From: Motilimonas eburnea
GTDB taxonomy: Bacteria; Pseudomonadota; Gammaproteobacteria; Enterobacterales; CBDFNC01
Reading direction: 5' to 3'
Length of the DNA stretch: 64,000 nt
NCBI RefSeq assembly: GCF_021295345.1
Contig: NZ_JAIMJB010000007.1
Span: 149,733 to 213,732 of the forward strand
In this document: piece after piece, positions 38,502 through 49,000 of the stretch
How the letters are laid out: every line of letters starts with the position of its first letter
How positions within the stretch are numbered: the first letter of the stretch is position 1
The notes under the pieces: model-generated
What the model saw: the letters and a program-made list of their open reading frames with translations, nothing else
Databases searched by the model: none
Told to the model about the DNA's origin: nothing
Position numbers and translations under genes: made by a program

Positions 38502-39740
38502 CTAACCTTTTTGTTGTCTATCGATAATTTCCGCTACAGTGTAAAACGAGCCGAATACAATTACCACCGCCTGTGCCTCACTGTCAGCAATCGCCTGTTG
38601 ATAAGCAAGTTCAACGTTTTTAAACACTTGGGTTGTTTCTGCTGGGGTATATTGGGCAAGAAGCTGCGCACTCGCCGCGCGTGGCCCAGATAAATCAGCT
38701 AAGTACCATTGGCTTACAACGCCGTCAAACTTGGCCAATGTCGCTTTAATATCCTTGTCTTTGAGCATGCCAACCACGGCAAGAATAGGGCCGTTTGTCT
38801 TAGCTTTGAGCTGCTCAACAAGGTAGCCCGCTGAGTGAGGGTTATGGGCCACATCTAATATCACCGTTGGCGATGTCTGTATCACTTGCATGCGACCTGC
38901 TAACTTCGCCTCAAGCACGCCTTGCTTTATATGGGCCTCGCTCACATTCAAATCCAATTGCGCGATAGTGGCTAATGCCGTTGCGGCATTTTGCAGAGGC
39001 AGGGAAATCAAAGGTAACCCCGTTAACTGCTTATCCCCCATTTGCCAATCCCAACTCTTAGCCTGAAGGCTCATTGTAAAGGCTTGGTTTGCCAGTAATA
39101 ATTTGGCACCTATGTGATCAGCATGAGCGATTAACCGCTGTGGTGTATCATAATCACCACAAATAGCTGGCTTATTAGTGCGGAAAATTCCCGCCTTTTC
39201 ATAACTCACGTCTTCACGATTGTTACCCAGCCATTCAACATGGTCGATGTCGATGGTCGTCACAACTGACACATCGGGCTCGACAATATTGGTCGCATCA
39301 AGGCGACCACCCAGCCCCACTTCAAGCAAGATCACATCACATTGCGCCTGCTTTAATAACTGCAATGCAGCCAAGGTGCCAAATTCAAAATAGGTTAGCG
39401 CAATATCCCCGCGCCCTTGCTCTATGATGGCAAAAGCATCACAGTGTTGTTGCTCTAATAACTCTTGACCATCCACACGCACCCGTTCGGTATAACGAAT
39501 CAGATGTGGTGAGCTATACACACCCACACGGTATCCCGCTTGCATTAAGATTGACTCTAACATGGCGCAGGTGGTGCCCTTACCATTAGTGCCGCCCACC
39601 AAGACCACTTTAGCGTTGTCAAATTCAGTTAAACCAAGTTGCTCTGCAACCCGTTTCACTCGAGTCAATCCCAACTCAATGTCGCTAGGGTGTAACTGTT
39701 CAAGGTGCGATAGCCAGGCTGATAGGGAATTAGGGATCAT
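38502..39740 (-). CDS. folC: Bifunctional folylpolyglutamate/dihydrofolate synthase
   Basis: Adds glutamate to dihydropteroate and to tetrahydrofolates. The Mur-ligase-type P-loop is VGGTNGKGTTCAM, with downstream DVILLEVGLGGRLDATN, TTIDIDHVEWLGN, and the C-terminal domain containing VILDVAHNPHSAG. At 412 aa it is slightly shorter than E. coli (422). It stands between truA (9-bp gap) and dedD (3-bp gap). In E. coli and Shewanella accD lies at this point between truA and folC; here there is no room for it. Confidence 0.96.
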   Translation of the reverse strand: MIPNSLSAWLSHLEQLHPSDIELGLTRVKRVAEQLGLTEFDNAKVVLVGGTNGKGTTCAMLESILMQAGYRVGVYSSPHLIRYTERVRVDGQELLEQQHCDAFAIIEQGRGDIALTYFEFGTLAALQLLKQAQCDVILLEVGLGGRLDATNIVEPDVSVVTTIDIDHVEWLGNNREDVSYEKAGIFRTNKPAICGDYDTPQRLIAHADHIGAKLLLANQAFTMSLQAKSWDWQMGDKQLTGLPLISLPLQNAATALATIAQLDLNVSEAHIKQGVLEAKLAGRMQVIQTSPTVILDVAHNPHSAGYLVEQLKAKTNGPILAVVGMLKDKDIKATLAKFDGVVSQWYLADLSGPRAASAQLLAQYTPAETTQVFKNVELAYQQAIADSEAQAVVIVFGSFYTVAEIIDRQQKG

Positions 39741-39749
39741 AAAATGCTC

Positions 39750-40538
39750 TTATGGGTTATCAATAAACAAAGGACCAATATGGTGGCGAGGTAGCGCAAA
39801 TTCAGCAGGGTAGTCAACATCGACTAAATATAAGCCACCTGCTTTTGCGGTTGCCGCAGCAATGCTACGATCTTTTTGAGCTAATAAATAGGTTAACCAT
39901 TCAACTGGTTGCTTACCCTTGCCTATCTCAATCAAGCTACCTGTTATATTTCTAACCATATGGTGTAAAAAGGCGTTCGCCTTAATATCAATAATGATAT
40001 ACGGCCCTTGACGAGTAATTTGAATATGATGGACCTGCCTAACAGGTGAATGGGCCTGACAATGCTTGGCTCGAAATGAAGTGAAATCATGTTCACCAAC
40101 CAAGGCCTGCGCGGCTTGGTGCATCAGTTTATCATCCAGTGGCTCGTGATAATGACTCAAGCCCTGACTTAAAATGGCGCTGCGCAAATTTGAGTTATCG
40201 ATAATATAGCGATATCGACGGGCTGTGGCCGAAAAGCGAGCATGAAAAGTATCGGGCACTTCTTTTACCCAGGCCACCGCGATATCATCAGGTAAGTTGG
40301 CGTTAACACCTAGGGTCCATGCCCGCGCGTTGCGCTTGGCATTGGTCACAAAATGCACCACCTGCCCGGTTGCATGAACACCCGCATCGGTACGACCCGC
40401 ACAAAAAGTATCAATTTTTTCATTGGCCACCAAGCTCAAAGCCGCTTCTAGTCGGTCTTGTACCGTATCGACTTCAATTTGCTTTTGCCAGCCATAATAA
40501 GCAGCACCATTGTACTCGATACCTAATGCAACATGCAT
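39750..40538 (-). CDS. truA: tRNA pseudouridine(38-40) synthase
   Basis: Makes pseudouridine at positions 38-40 in the anticodon arm of many tRNAs. The catalytic Asp is in [14 protein letters not shown], near residue 52. The family motifs YYGWQKQ, RYRYII and [13 protein letters not shown] are present. The protein has 262 aa, close to E. coli (270). A terminator at 40611-40633 separates it from fimV upstream, so it probably has its own promoter in the 127-bp gap and heads the truA-folC-dedD unit. Confidence 0.97.
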   Translation of the reverse strand: MHVALGIEYNGAAYYGWQKQIEVDTVQDRLEAALSLVANEKIDTFCAGRTDAGVHATGQVVHFVTNAKRNARAWTLGVNANLPDDIAVAWVKEVPDTFHARFSATARRYRYIIDNSNLRSAILSQGLSHYHEPLDDKLMHQAAQALVGEHDFTSFRAKHCQAHSPVRQVHHIQITRQGPYIIIDIKANAFLHHMVRNITGSLIEIGKGKQPVEWLTYLLAQKDRSIAAATAKAGGLYLVDVDYPAEFALPRHHIGPLFIDNP

Positions 40539-40610
40539 AATGCCTAATGCCCTTCATAAAAAGGGGCAATTATACCCAAACCGATTAAAGATGGAATCTG
40601 TCTTGGCCAT

Positions 40611-40633
40611 AAAAAAGGGAGCCACTGGCTCCC
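40611..40633 (-). terminator. Rho-independent terminator after fimV
   Basis: GGGAGCC / GGCTCCC stem with a 3-nt loop, followed on the minus strand by six T. Confidence 0.88.
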
Positions 40634-40665
40634 TATTTGAACATGACGCCTTAATCGAGCGACGG

Positions 40666-43158
40666 CTAGCCGAGTCGATTAAGTAGCTTGGTGATTTCAG
40701 CGATTTGTTGTTCAGAGCCTTGGCCTTGAATTTCCTCAAGGATGCTCTTAGCGCCTTCTTTATCGTCAATCTCAAGGTAAGCACGCGCAAGATCAAGCTT
40801 TTGCCCTATACCACCTTCGTCAATATCAACATCAATTCCGCCGCTTTCAGGCAGTACATCCGGGAACTCATCTAAACCGATATCGAGGTTTGCGCCTTGA
40901 TAAGCTTCTTCATTAGACTCTTCGCCGCTTTCCTCAAGTAGACGTTCGATATCTATGTAATCTTCTGAGACATCACCCGCGTTAGGAACTTCCACAGGCT
41001 CAGTAGGCTCATTAAAGGCAATTTCACCTAGCTGACTCGCCAACAGGTCTGTGTCTTCGATGTCATCGACCTCGGTGATCTCGGTCGCGTCTACTGGCTC
41101 ATCAACCGTATCAATTTCCGCAAAATCCCACTCTAGATCGTCAATACTTGCGTCATCTTGGCTCGATTCTTCAGTATCAAGACTAAGATCAGCAATGTCA
41201 TCAACTTTGTCTTCTACTACTTCGGTATTAGCATCAAATTCAAGGGCAGGCTCTGGCTCCTCAGTAGATTCCTCAGACATGTTAAAGTCAAATTCTTCTA
41301 GATCCGTTGCGCCCTTGGTTTCTGCTGGGGTGTCGGCCACTTCAGGCTCAGCCGTGGATGCCAAGTCAGCCACTAAGTCATCATCCATTGCCCCAGGTGA
41401 TAGCTCGTCAAGCAAAATATCATCTTCATCATTAAGCTCAACGATCATCTCATCATCTTGAACTAACTGATTATCTTCTTGTAGTTCAAATAGCGAGTCA
41501 TCGGCTTCTTCAAATTCGATGTTGGCTAAATCCTCTGCACTGAGAATGTCATCTGGGTTTGTCTCGGCAACTGGCTCTGCCACTGGCTCAACAATGGCTT
41601 CTGGCTCATCGATTGCTTCAACAATCGCTTCGTCAGTCGCCTCGGCAATTGCCTCAACCTCAGGCTGCTCAGCCGCCATGTCAAGATCCGAGCCTTGCAG
41701 TTCACTCACATCACCCAGATCCAAATCAGCTGACGTTTCGCTGCTAGCAAATAAATCGTCAGCTTCTGCCTCTGTTGCCTCTTCGCTGACCGCTTCGGCT
41801 TCATTAAAGTCAAAATCAAAGCTGTCGCTGGCATCCGTTGATTGCTCAGCCAGCATGTCTAATTCTGCACTGATGTCGGCTTCGTTGTCTTTGTTATCTA
41901 AATCTAAATCCAGTGCACTGTCACGGTTATCATCGTCACCACTGTCTAGATCGATTTCGCTCATCAAATCGATATCATCAGAAGCCAGATTTGCATTCGT
42001 TAGCTCATCCGCTTTCAGATCATCTTCTATCGAGAACTGTGATGCTTCTGGCTGAGTGGCCACTTCCTCATCACCTTGATCACCAGCTAAAAGATCATCA
42101 TATTCACTCTTTTCTTCCATCAAGGTGCTGGTAGACGTGGCGATTTCTTGTTCTTGCTCTTCCGCTTCACGTTTTGTTTTAGCGCGTAGCCAGAATGAGA
42201 GGATCACCAGAATGATAAGAATAGGCAGTGCAATCACCGCCCCAAGATAAAGCCAACTAGAGGTAAGCAGTTTCAGTAAATCGTCAGATTCACCTTGGGC
42301 TTCTTGTTGTGGTTGTGCTGGCGCAGAGTTAGCCAGTTGCTGTGATAGTAACGCCTTTATTTCGTGTTGAACTTTTGAATCTTCTTGAAGCTGGTTTTTC
42401 AAGCTATCGAGGTCACTTGATAACGCTTCTAACTTCATCTTCATGCGTTGATTTGACTCGGCAACTTGCAGTAATTGCTGGTTAGAGTCGTCAAGCTGAG
42501 TTTTCAGTTCATCTAACTCTGCTGAGCCAACATTATTAACAACCTGTGTTGATGCATTGTCAGTGCTAGGCGTAGTTTCCGCTTCAGGTGTCTGCTCAGC
42601 CACATCGGGTGCTTCAACCGGTTTAGCCGTCGGCTCGACGGTTGGCTCAGGTGTTGGTGCTTTAGTTGGCGCAGGGGTGGCTTTTGGTGTTTCCTTGGGA
42701 GCAACCTTGGCAGCTTGCGTCTCGGCTATAAATTTTTGCTTAGCTGCGTCTTTATCAATGCCTTGAATTTCAGCTAAGGTTGGGATGGTCAGAACCGCAC
42801 CATTAACCAGCCTGTTGATATCATTATTGAGAAAGGCTTGCGGGTTTTTATTGAAGATGGCCGTCATCATTTGATGCACAGACACACTGCGATTTGGGCG
42901 CGTTTTACTGGCGATGGACCACATGGTGTCAGATGACTTCAATGGGCCGTATGTTCCTGAATTAGCACCCGTGCTAGCCGTATTGACAACGGCGGCCTTA
43001 GGTACATTACGAATCTCTTGTTTCGTTTCGCCTTTTGGTCCTGTTAGTTCAACATAAAAACCGGGGGCATCTTTAAATACATCTTCTTCAGCAACAATAT
43101 TGCTCGCAGCAAGCACGAGCGGTAACGCTATTACTGCGCGGGAAATAGAACGTCCCAT
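40666..43158 (-). CDS. fimV: FimV-family peptidoglycan-binding inner-membrane hub protein
   Basis: Large scaffold protein tied to type IV pilus assembly, twitching and polar organisation in Pseudomonas, Vibrio and Shewanella. It has 830 aa. Signal peptide (about 1-23), FimV N-terminal domain with PGFYVELTGPKGET, and a LysM-like peptidoglycan segment (GPLKSSDTMWSIASKTRP, about 70-135). A Pro/Ala/Thr linker and coiled coil (about 215-275) follow. The membrane helix is near 305-325 (LYLGAVIALPILIILVILSF). A very acidic, repetitive Asp/Glu/Ala cytosolic region (about 340-770) ends in the conserved FimV C-terminal TPR-like motif (KLDLARAYLEIDDKEGAKSI). Presence of pilW supports a pilus role. Confidence 0.93.
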   Translation of the reverse strand: MGRSISRAVIALPLVLAASNIVAEEDVFKDAPGFYVELTGPKGETKQEIRNVPKAAVVNTASTGANSGTYGPLKSSDTMWSIASKTRPNRSVSVHQMMTAIFNKNPQAFLNNDINRLVNGAVLTIPTLAEIQGIDKDAAKQKFIAETQAAKVAPKETPKATPAPTKAPTPEPTVEPTAKPVEAPDVAEQTPEAETTPSTDNASTQVVNNVGSAELDELKTQLDDSNQQLLQVAESNQRMKMKLEALSSDLDSLKNQLQEDSKVQHEIKALLSQQLANSAPAQPQQEAQGESDDLLKLLTSSWLYLGAVIALPILIILVILSFWLRAKTKREAEEQEQEIATSTSTLMEEKSEYDDLLAGDQGDEEVATQPEASQFSIEDDLKADELTNANLASDDIDLMSEIDLDSGDDDNRDSALDLDLDNKDNEADISAELDMLAEQSTDASDSFDFDFNEAEAVSEEATEAEADDLFASSETSADLDLGDVSELQGSDLDMAAEQPEVEAIAEATDEAIVEAIDEPEAIVEPVAEPVAETNPDDILSAEDLANIEFEEADDSLFELQEDNQLVQDDEMIVELNDEDDILLDELSPGAMDDDLVADLASTAEPEVADTPAETKGATDLEEFDFNMSEESTEEPEPALEFDANTEVVEDKVDDIADLSLDTEESSQDDASIDDLEWDFAEIDTVDEPVDATEITEVDDIEDTDLLASQLGEIAFNEPTEPVEVPNAGDVSEDYIDIERLLEESGEESNEEAYQGANLDIGLDEFPDVLPESGGIDVDIDEGGIGQKLDLARAYLEIDDKEGAKSILEEIQGQGSEQQIAEITKLLNRLG

Positions 43159-43400
43159 GTTTAATCCTTTATTTTGATTTGCTCAAAAACCCAGCAAATA
43201 TAACGCACATGGCGCATATACTTATTCAATAACTCATCACTATAAACCAGCATTGCGGGCTAATCTAGTTACAAAAGAATGGGGAGAGGATACAGGGGCT
43301 AGAATTGAGATCCAGCCCCCTATTTTGCTAAGTTTTGACTTAGTCAATAGCGGGTATTTCTAGAAAAACGAGTGCGTTAGCAACTTTTTGCTGCAAAAGC

Positions 43401-44417
43401 CTACAAATAATACTGACCAAGATGCTCTGCGATTTGCACCATGTTAGTCGCACTGCCTTTTCGCACATTGTCGATGGCAAACCAAAGCGCCAGACCGTTT
43501 TCATTGTTAATATCTTTGCGAACGCGATCAACATGCACTAAATCTTGACCAACAGCATGGCTCACACACGTCACCATTTCGTCACCAGGCTCGGCAAGTT
43601 CAACCCCCTGTGCATCACGGATCATGGATGTGATTTCATTTATTTCAAGGGGGTAACGGGTTTCAACGTGTAACACGCCAGCTAGGCCATGAAACACCGG
43701 CACAATAACGCAGCTCGCTGTCACGCCCACCTCTTGATCATTTAACACCAAAGGTAACTGGTTAGTGATGAGTAACTCATCTTGACTATAACCATTTTCA
43801 AGGGCTTGACCCGCCAAAGGTAAGCAGTTAAATGCAATTTGCTGCGCAAAGAAGTTCGGCTCAATGGGTTTAGCATTGAGTAACTTGGCTGTTTGCTCGG
43901 CTAGAGCAGCAACGCCTTGCTTGCCGGCTGATGATACTGACTGGTAGCTAGCCATATTAACCTTGTTCAACCCAACTTCGTCCTGTAAGGGTTTTAGCAC
44001 TAGGCTCGCAGCAATTACCGCACTTGATGGGCTCACCGCAATTCGAGACTGGTGAATATTTGCCAAAGCTCCGGCGTTGATTTCGGGGACAACTTGCACC
44101 ACATCTGGATCATCCATAAATGCCATTGAACTATCGATAATCAAACACCCTGCCGCTTTCGCCTCCTCTGCATAAGCTAACGCCGCTTCCGTACCGGCAC
44201 AAAATAAGGCTATTTCAACTTGTGACCAATCAAACTTATCGGCTAATTGCACCCGGTGACGCTTGCCTTTAAACATCAGGGTTTCACCATCGCTGTTGTC
44301 AGAGCCAAGTAAAAACAATTGGTTAATTGGGTATTCACGCTCTTCTAGCTGTTCAACAACTGCATTTCCAACGGTGCCTGTGGCGCCTAGTACTGCAATA
44401 TTAATTAAACGTTCCAT
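43401..44417 (-). CDS. usg: USG-1: aspartate-semialdehyde dehydrogenase-like protein
   Basis: Paralogue of Asd with the NAD(P)-binding Rossmann start IAVLGATGTVGNAVVEQL and the C-terminal dimerisation domain. In true Asd the catalytic cysteine sits in an SNCTT-type motif. Here the matching segment reads IAVSPSSAVIAASLVLKPL, with Ser/Ala and no Cys. The protein is therefore probably not a semialdehyde dehydrogenase, as is also true of E. coli Usg. The length is 338 aa. It follows pdxB by 21 bp and precedes fimV, the usual pdxB-usg-(fimV)-truA order. The role is unknown. Confidence 0.9.
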   Translation of the reverse strand: MERLINIAVLGATGTVGNAVVEQLEEREYPINQLFLLGSDNSDGETLMFKGKRHRVQLADKFDWSQVEIALFCAGTEAALAYAEEAKAAGCLIIDSSMAFMDDPDVVQVVPEINAGALANIHQSRIAVSPSSAVIAASLVLKPLQDEVGLNKVNMASYQSVSSAGKQGVAALAEQTAKLLNAKPIEPNFFAQQIAFNCLPLAGQALENGYSQDELLITNQLPLVLNDQEVGVTASCVIVPVFHGLAGVLHVETRYPLEINEITSMIRDAQGVELAEPGDEMVTCVSHAVGQDLVHVDRVRKDINNENGLALWFAIDNVRKGSATNMVQIAEHLGQYYL

Positions 44418-44438
44418 TTTATCTCTTCTATTAAAAGT

Positions 44439-45575
44439 TCAGTCTGCAATGGTAAACCCAAGGGCCGCAAGTAAGCGGGCATCTTGGTTTGCGCCTAAGG
44501 AGACCGAAAGGGTCGAAAATTCACGTCGCTCGCGGTAATGCTTGCGCATCAAATCAAAGCCATTTGGCTCATTAATCTCTGCTCGCATGATATGGTCATC
44601 ACGGCGTACATCGTAGACTAAATGTACCAAAGACTTGATCAGGTTTTGATTAAGCTCAGCATTAATCTGAATGTTATCAACGACTGCCTTAGGTAAATAA
44701 TCGGCCACTCTTTTCTTACCACTGATGCCTAAATGTTGGCACAGCGCCTGGTACAAAACATCTGTGCCATTGGCTTTCCCTTCTAAGCTATAGCCAGCAA
44801 TATGTGGGGTAGCAATCGCGGTGTAAGGCAGTAACTCGGTTTCGATATCCGGCTCATTTTCCCAAACATCTAAGATAAGTGTCGGTAAGCAACCTGTTTC
44901 AACGCGAGCAAGTAAGGCTTGATTATCAATCACCCCACCTCTTGAGGTATTAATGAGTACTTGTTCGTGGTTAAGTTGACGTAAGCGCTGTTGGTCGAAC
45001 AAATGCTGTGTTGCGAACTCCCCCTCAGTTGTCAAAGGAACATGTAAGCTAATGAAATCACAATCCATGATGGCCTTCATATCAACAAACTGGCGATTGT
45101 CACCGGCTTGTTCAAGTAAGGGATCGCATAATAAACACTTCATGTCTAAGGCGGTGAGTTTTTGCCAAACCGCACTCCCGGTGTTGCCCGCTCCAACAAT
45201 GCCAACTGTTTTACCTTGTAAGTTTATCAGGTGCTTTTCCGCGTGCACTAATATCGCACTCACTACATATTGAGCAACCGATTCCTTATTACAACCCGGC
45301 GCACTGACAAAGGGCACGTTACGGGCAGCCAAATACGCTTTATCTATGTGATCCATGCCAATGGTTGCGGTGCCAACGAAAGTGAGCCCCTTGTTGTTTG
45401 ACAATAAATCTTGGTTGACTTGCGTAATAGAACGAACCAAAAGCACATCAGCATCAGCAACCTGATCCGGGGTAACCCTTCTCCCCTCAAAAAAGTGTAA
45501 CTCACCAAGTTCACTGAACATTTCTCTAGCAAAGGGAATATTTGAATCGAGGAATATTTTCATCTTAGAAATCAT
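44439..45575 (-). CDS. pdxB: Erythronate-4-phosphate dehydrogenase
   Basis: Second step of DXP-dependent pyridoxal 5'-phosphate biosynthesis, an NAD-dependent D-2-hydroxyacid dehydrogenase. The Rossmann motif is GIVGAGNTGSAVWQKL. The catalytic Arg lies in NTSRGGVIDNQAL, the Glu in DVWENEPDIE and the His in TPHIAGYSLEGK. The C-terminal dimerisation domain is specific to PdxB. At 378 aa the length is as in E. coli. The start MISKMKIF has TAGG upstream; the family-like MKIFLDSNIP at 45563 is the alternative. usg follows by 21 bp. Confidence 0.96.
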   Translation of the reverse strand: MISKMKIFLDSNIPFAREMFSELGELHFFEGRRVTPDQVADADVLLVRSITQVNQDLLSNNKGLTFVGTATIGMDHIDKAYLAARNVPFVSAPGCNKESVAQYVVSAILVHAEKHLINLQGKTVGIVGAGNTGSAVWQKLTALDMKCLLCDPLLEQAGDNRQFVDMKAIMDCDFISLHVPLTTEGEFATQHLFDQQRLRQLNHEQVLINTSRGGVIDNQALLARVETGCLPTLILDVWENEPDIETELLPYTAIATPHIAGYSLEGKANGTDVLYQALCQHLGISGKKRVADYLPKAVVDNIQINAELNQNLIKSLVHLVYDVRRDDHIMRAEINEPNGFDLMRKHYRERREFSTLSVSLGANQDARLLAALGFTIAD

Positions 45576-45643
45576 TTTGCCTAAACAAACTTAAGTTTCG
45601 ATATCGGCGATCACAGACCTGTTCATTGCCAATCACCAGAAAC

Positions 45644-45672
45644 AAAAAAGAGCAGAGATAACTCCCTGCTCT
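45644..45672 (-). terminator. Rho-independent terminator after fabB
   Basis: AGAGCAG / CTGCTCT stem with a 10-nt loop, followed on the minus strand by a T-tract (TTTTTTG). Confidence 0.82.
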
Positions 45673-45696
45673 CGTTATTCACCCTGAGGGGGCCCC

Positions 45697-46908
45697 TTAT
45701 AATTTTTGGAAAACTAAGGTCGCGTTGGTACCACCAAAACCAAAGCTGTTAGACATAACCGTCTTCAATTGGGCTTTTTCTGCTTGGTTTTTAACAATCG
45801 GTAAGCCTTCCGCTTTCTCATCGGCTTGGTCAATATTAATGCTTGGCGCAACAAACTGGTTCTCTACCATTAGCAAGCTGTAAATCGCTTCGTGCACACC
45901 TGCCGCGCCTAATGCGTGACCTGTCATGGCTTTAGTTGCACTGATTTTCGGTGCATTATCACCAAACACTTCGCGAATGGCTTCCAGCTCGCGTACGTCA
46001 CCCACTGGTGTAGATGTACCGTGAGTATTAAGATAATCAATCTCGCCGTTAACGGTCGCCATCGCTTGTTTCATACAACGCACCGCACCTTCACCTGACG
46101 GAGCAACCATGTCGTAACCGTCTGAAGTAGCGCCATAGCCTACAATTTCAGCGTAGATTTTAGCACCACGTGCCACAGCGTGTTCGTATTCTTCGACAAC
46201 CACCATACCGCCGCCACCGGAAATAACAAAACCGTCGCGGTTTGCGTCATAGGTGCGTGAGGCTTTTTCAGGTGTTTCATTGTATTTAGTTGATAACGCC
46301 CCCATGGCATCGAACTCCATCGCCAGTGTCCAGTGCAGCTCTTCGCCACCACCAGCAAATACGATGTCTTGCTTACCAAGTTGAATTAATTCAAGTGCAT
46401 TACCAATACAGTGGGCACTGGTAGCACAGGCTGAGCTGATTGAGTAGTTCACGCCTTTGATCTTGAATGGCGTGGCCAAACATGCCGAGGTCGTGCTAGC
46501 CATGGTTCGCGGTACCATGTAAGGACCTACACGCTTAACCCCTTTGCTGCGTAAGATATCGGCTGCTGCAACTTGGTTTTCTGATGAACCGCCGCCCGAG
46601 CCGACGACTAAACCGGTGCGCTCATTAGATACGTCGGTATCCGCTAGGTTTGCATCAGCAATGGCTTGCTCCATTGCAAGGTAGGCATAACCTGCGGCAT
46701 CACCCATAAAACGCATGACTTTACGGTCAATATGATCTTTTGGCTCAATATTTAATGCGCCCCATACCTGACTGCGTAAGTTAAACTCGGCAAATTGCTC
46801 AGAAAAACGAATACCGGACTTGCCATTTTGCAATGAAGCAAGGACTTCCTCTTTATTGTTACCAATACTGGAAATAACACCGATACCTGTGATGACTGCT
46901 CTTCTCAT
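45697..46908 (-). CDS. fabB: 3-oxoacyl-ACP synthase I (FabB)
   Basis: Elongating beta-ketoacyl-ACP synthase needed for unsaturated fatty acid synthesis. The thiolase-fold triad is present: active-site Cys in [15 protein letters not shown] (near 163), His in [12 protein letters not shown], and His in [17 protein letters not shown]. The C-terminal [14 protein letters not shown] motif is exact. At 403 aa it matches E. coli FabB (406) rather than FabF. It is divergent from mnmC, as in E. coli. In relatives fabB is controlled by FabR and FadR; I did not identify their sites in the 121-bp gap. Confidence 0.97.
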   Translation of the reverse strand: MRRAVITGIGVISSIGNNKEEVLASLQNGKSGIRFSEQFAEFNLRSQVWGALNIEPKDHIDRKVMRFMGDAAGYAYLAMEQAIADANLADTDVSNERTGLVVGSGGGSSENQVAAADILRSKGVKRVGPYMVPRTMASTTSACLATPFKIKGVNYSISSACATSAHCIGNALELIQLGKQDIVFAGGGEELHWTLAMEFDAMGALSTKYNETPEKASRTYDANRDGFVISGGGGMVVVEEYEHAVARGAKIYAEIVGYGATSDGYDMVAPSGEGAVRCMKQAMATVNGEIDYLNTHGTSTPVGDVRELEAIREVFGDNAPKISATKAMTGHALGAAGVHEAIYSLLMVENQFVAPSINIDQADEKAEGLPIVKNQAEKAQLKTVMSNSFGFGGTNATLVFQKL

Positions 46909-47029
46909 TTATAGACCCTGTGGTTCTCTCGTTGCCGCCATTGTATCATTTTAACTATGACAACTGGTCGGCTTTCGACAATATAAGGTAAAATCGGCGC
47001 TATCATGCCACAAAATAGCGAAACTTTCT

Positions 47030-49000
47030 TTGATAAATCATAAACTCGAGAATGCCCAACTAGAATGGAATGCCAACGGCACCCCAATATCCAGTCAGTT
47101 TGACGACATATACTTTTCAAATATCAATGGTTTAGAAGAAACTCAACACGTCTTCATTAAAGCTAACGGGCTACCGAGTAGATGGCATAATTTTGCTCGA
47201 GATCACTTTGTTATCGCTGAAACTGGCTTCGGCACCGGATTAAATTTCCTGGTTGCTTGGCATACCTTCAATGAATTTAAGCAAGCCTATCCCAATCAAG
47301 GCCCGCAACGTCTTTATTTTACGAGCTTTGAGAAGTTCCCTCTCACGCAGCAAGATTTACAATTAGCCCTGGCACAATGGCCTGAATTGGCGCCTTTGGC
47401 GGAGCAATTGGTGCAAAACTATCCTAACTGCGTCGCTGGCAGTCATCGAGTAAGCTTACAACAAGGACAAGTGATCCTCGATCTTTGGTTTGGCGATCTC
47501 CATGATTCACTGCCGCAATTATACAGCACAACAGAAGGCCTCGTTGACTGCTGGTTTTTAGATGGCTTTGCACCCAGTAAAAATCCGGATATGTGGTCAC
47601 CTGCCTTGTTCAACGCCATGGGCCGATTAGCCAAGCCTGGAGCAACGGTCGCCACGTTTACCGCTGCCGGTTTTGTTCGCCGCGGTTTAGGTGATGCTGG
47701 CTTTGTCATGACTAAGCCTAAAGGTTTTGGCCGCAAGCGCGAAATGCTCGCGGGCCACTACCCCATGACGCCTAAATGCCTCCCTGTGACGAAAGGCGAG
47801 AACCGAGAGCCTAGCGCATCAAACGACGCGTCCATCACCCTTGTTGGAGGAGGCATAGCCTCTGCGGCCACTGCGTTAGCCTTGGTCAGAAAAGGGCGAA
47901 AAGTCACCCTGTATTGTCAAGATAAGCAGCTGGCTCAACAGGCCTCGGGCAATCGCCAAGGCGCACTCTACCCACTACTTAGCCCGAATAACCCCATCAA
48001 CACAGAGCTATTCATTCATGCTTTTGATTACAGTCGTCAATTATTAAAGCACGTCTCACACCATGGTCTTCGCCACCAATTTTGTGGTGTGATGGAGCTG
48101 AGTTACGACGACAAATCGGCGAAAAAAATTAACCTTATTGAGCAGCAAGGTTATCCCAGCACGCTAGTGAGTCCCCTAACCTCGGAGCAAGCAAATCAAG
48201 TCGCTAATCTAGCGATTGACACCCATGGGCTTTACTACCCACAAGGGGGCTGGCTTAATCCGGGAGATTATACGCTCGCCTTGATAGCACAAGCGCTAGA
48301 AAGCGGACGACTGACGCTCCATCTTGACAGTGAAGTTGGCGATATTTCGGCTTCATGTGAAGGCTGGCAGTTTAGCGTAAATGGCCAATTACAACACACT
48401 GACATTTTGCTACTGTGTATGGGCTCAAACCTACAGCCTTCCGTGTTTTCCGGTTTGCCTATCTTCCCTGTTCGCGGGCAAGTGAGCCATGTTAATGCCA
48501 CGCCAACCAGCCAACAGTTAAATACCGTACTCTGTTATCAAGGCTATATGACCCCTGCCCATGAACAATCACACTGCATTGGCGCCAGTTATGGACGCAA
48601 TCAAGACTCACTCGAGTTTAGCCAGGCAGAGCAACAACAAAACCATGACAAGTTGTTAAACTCCCTCCCTCAAGTAAGCTGGCCGCAAGGGCTTAATATG
48701 GACACAGATGAGGCCAGAGTCAGTGTGCGTTGTGGCACCCGAGATAATTTACCTTTTGTCGGTAAAATCCCGGTCCACCAAGGGTATGTGAACTTTAATC
48801 AAACTGAACAACTCGATCACTGCGGCTTATATATGCTAAGTGCATTGGGCTCACGAGGACTTTGCACTGCGCCTTTGATGGCCGAATTACTCGCATGTGA
48901 AATCGTGGGTGAGCCACTGCCTGTTGGAAAAACACTGCTTACTCGGTTACACCCTAACCGTTATTGGCTACGCAGCATAAAAAAAGGAAGACCGCTATAA
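47030..49000 (+). CDS. mnmC: Bifunctional tRNA wobble-uridine modification enzyme MnmC
   Basis: Completes the 5-methylaminomethyl-2-thiouridine wobble base. The N-terminal ~240 residues are the SAM methyltransferase (FDDIYFSNINGLEETQHVF, ETGFGTGLNFL, WFLDGFAPSKNPDMW). The C-terminal ~390 residues are the FAD-dependent cmnm5U-demodifying oxidase (VGGGIASAATALALVRKG). The 656-aa length is normal. The apparent start is TTG with a poor ribosome binding site. The N-terminus MINHKLENAQLEWN fits the family, while an ATG at 47005 opens only a 12-codon frame that overlaps it. The stop codon lies inside the loop of the terminator at 48980-49014. Confidence 0.95.
   Translation: MINHKLENAQLEWNANGTPISSQFDDIYFSNINGLEETQHVFIKANGLPSRWHNFARDHFVIAETGFGTGLNFLVAWHTFNEFKQAYPNQGPQRLYFTSFEKFPLTQQDLQLALAQWPELAPLAEQLVQNYPNCVAGSHRVSLQQGQVILDLWFGDLHDSLPQLYSTTEGLVDCWFLDGFAPSKNPDMWSPALFNAMGRLAKPGATVATFTAAGFVRRGLGDAGFVMTKPKGFGRKREMLAGHYPMTPKCLPVTKGENREPSASNDASITLVGGGIASAATALALVRKGRKVTLYCQDKQLAQQASGNRQGALYPLLSPNNPINTELFIHAFDYSRQLLKHVSHHGLRHQFCGVMELSYDDKSAKKINLIEQQGYPSTLVSPLTSEQANQVANLAIDTHGLYYPQGGWLNPGDYTLALIAQALESGRLTLHLDSEVGDISASCEGWQFSVNGQLQHTDILLLCMGSNLQPSVFSGLPIFPVRGQVSHVNATPTSQQLNTVLCYQGYMTPAHEQSHCIGASYGRNQDSLEFSQAEQQQNHDKLLNSLPQVSWPQGLNMDTDEARVSVRCGTRDNLPFVGKIPVHQGYVNFNQTEQLDHCGLYMLSALGSRGLCTAPLMAELLACEIVGEPLPVGKTLLTRLHPNRYWLRSIKKGRPL

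Noticed and set aside
41051..42766. Long Ser/Leu-rich open frames antisense to fimV
   Set aside because: They arise from the repetitive Asp/Glu/Ala codons of the acidic FimV region read on the other strand; no ribosome binding sites or family features.
43401..44417. Functional aspartate-semialdehyde dehydrogenase
   Set aside because: The catalytic cysteine is absent (SPSSAVIAAS), and the position beside pdxB is that of usg.
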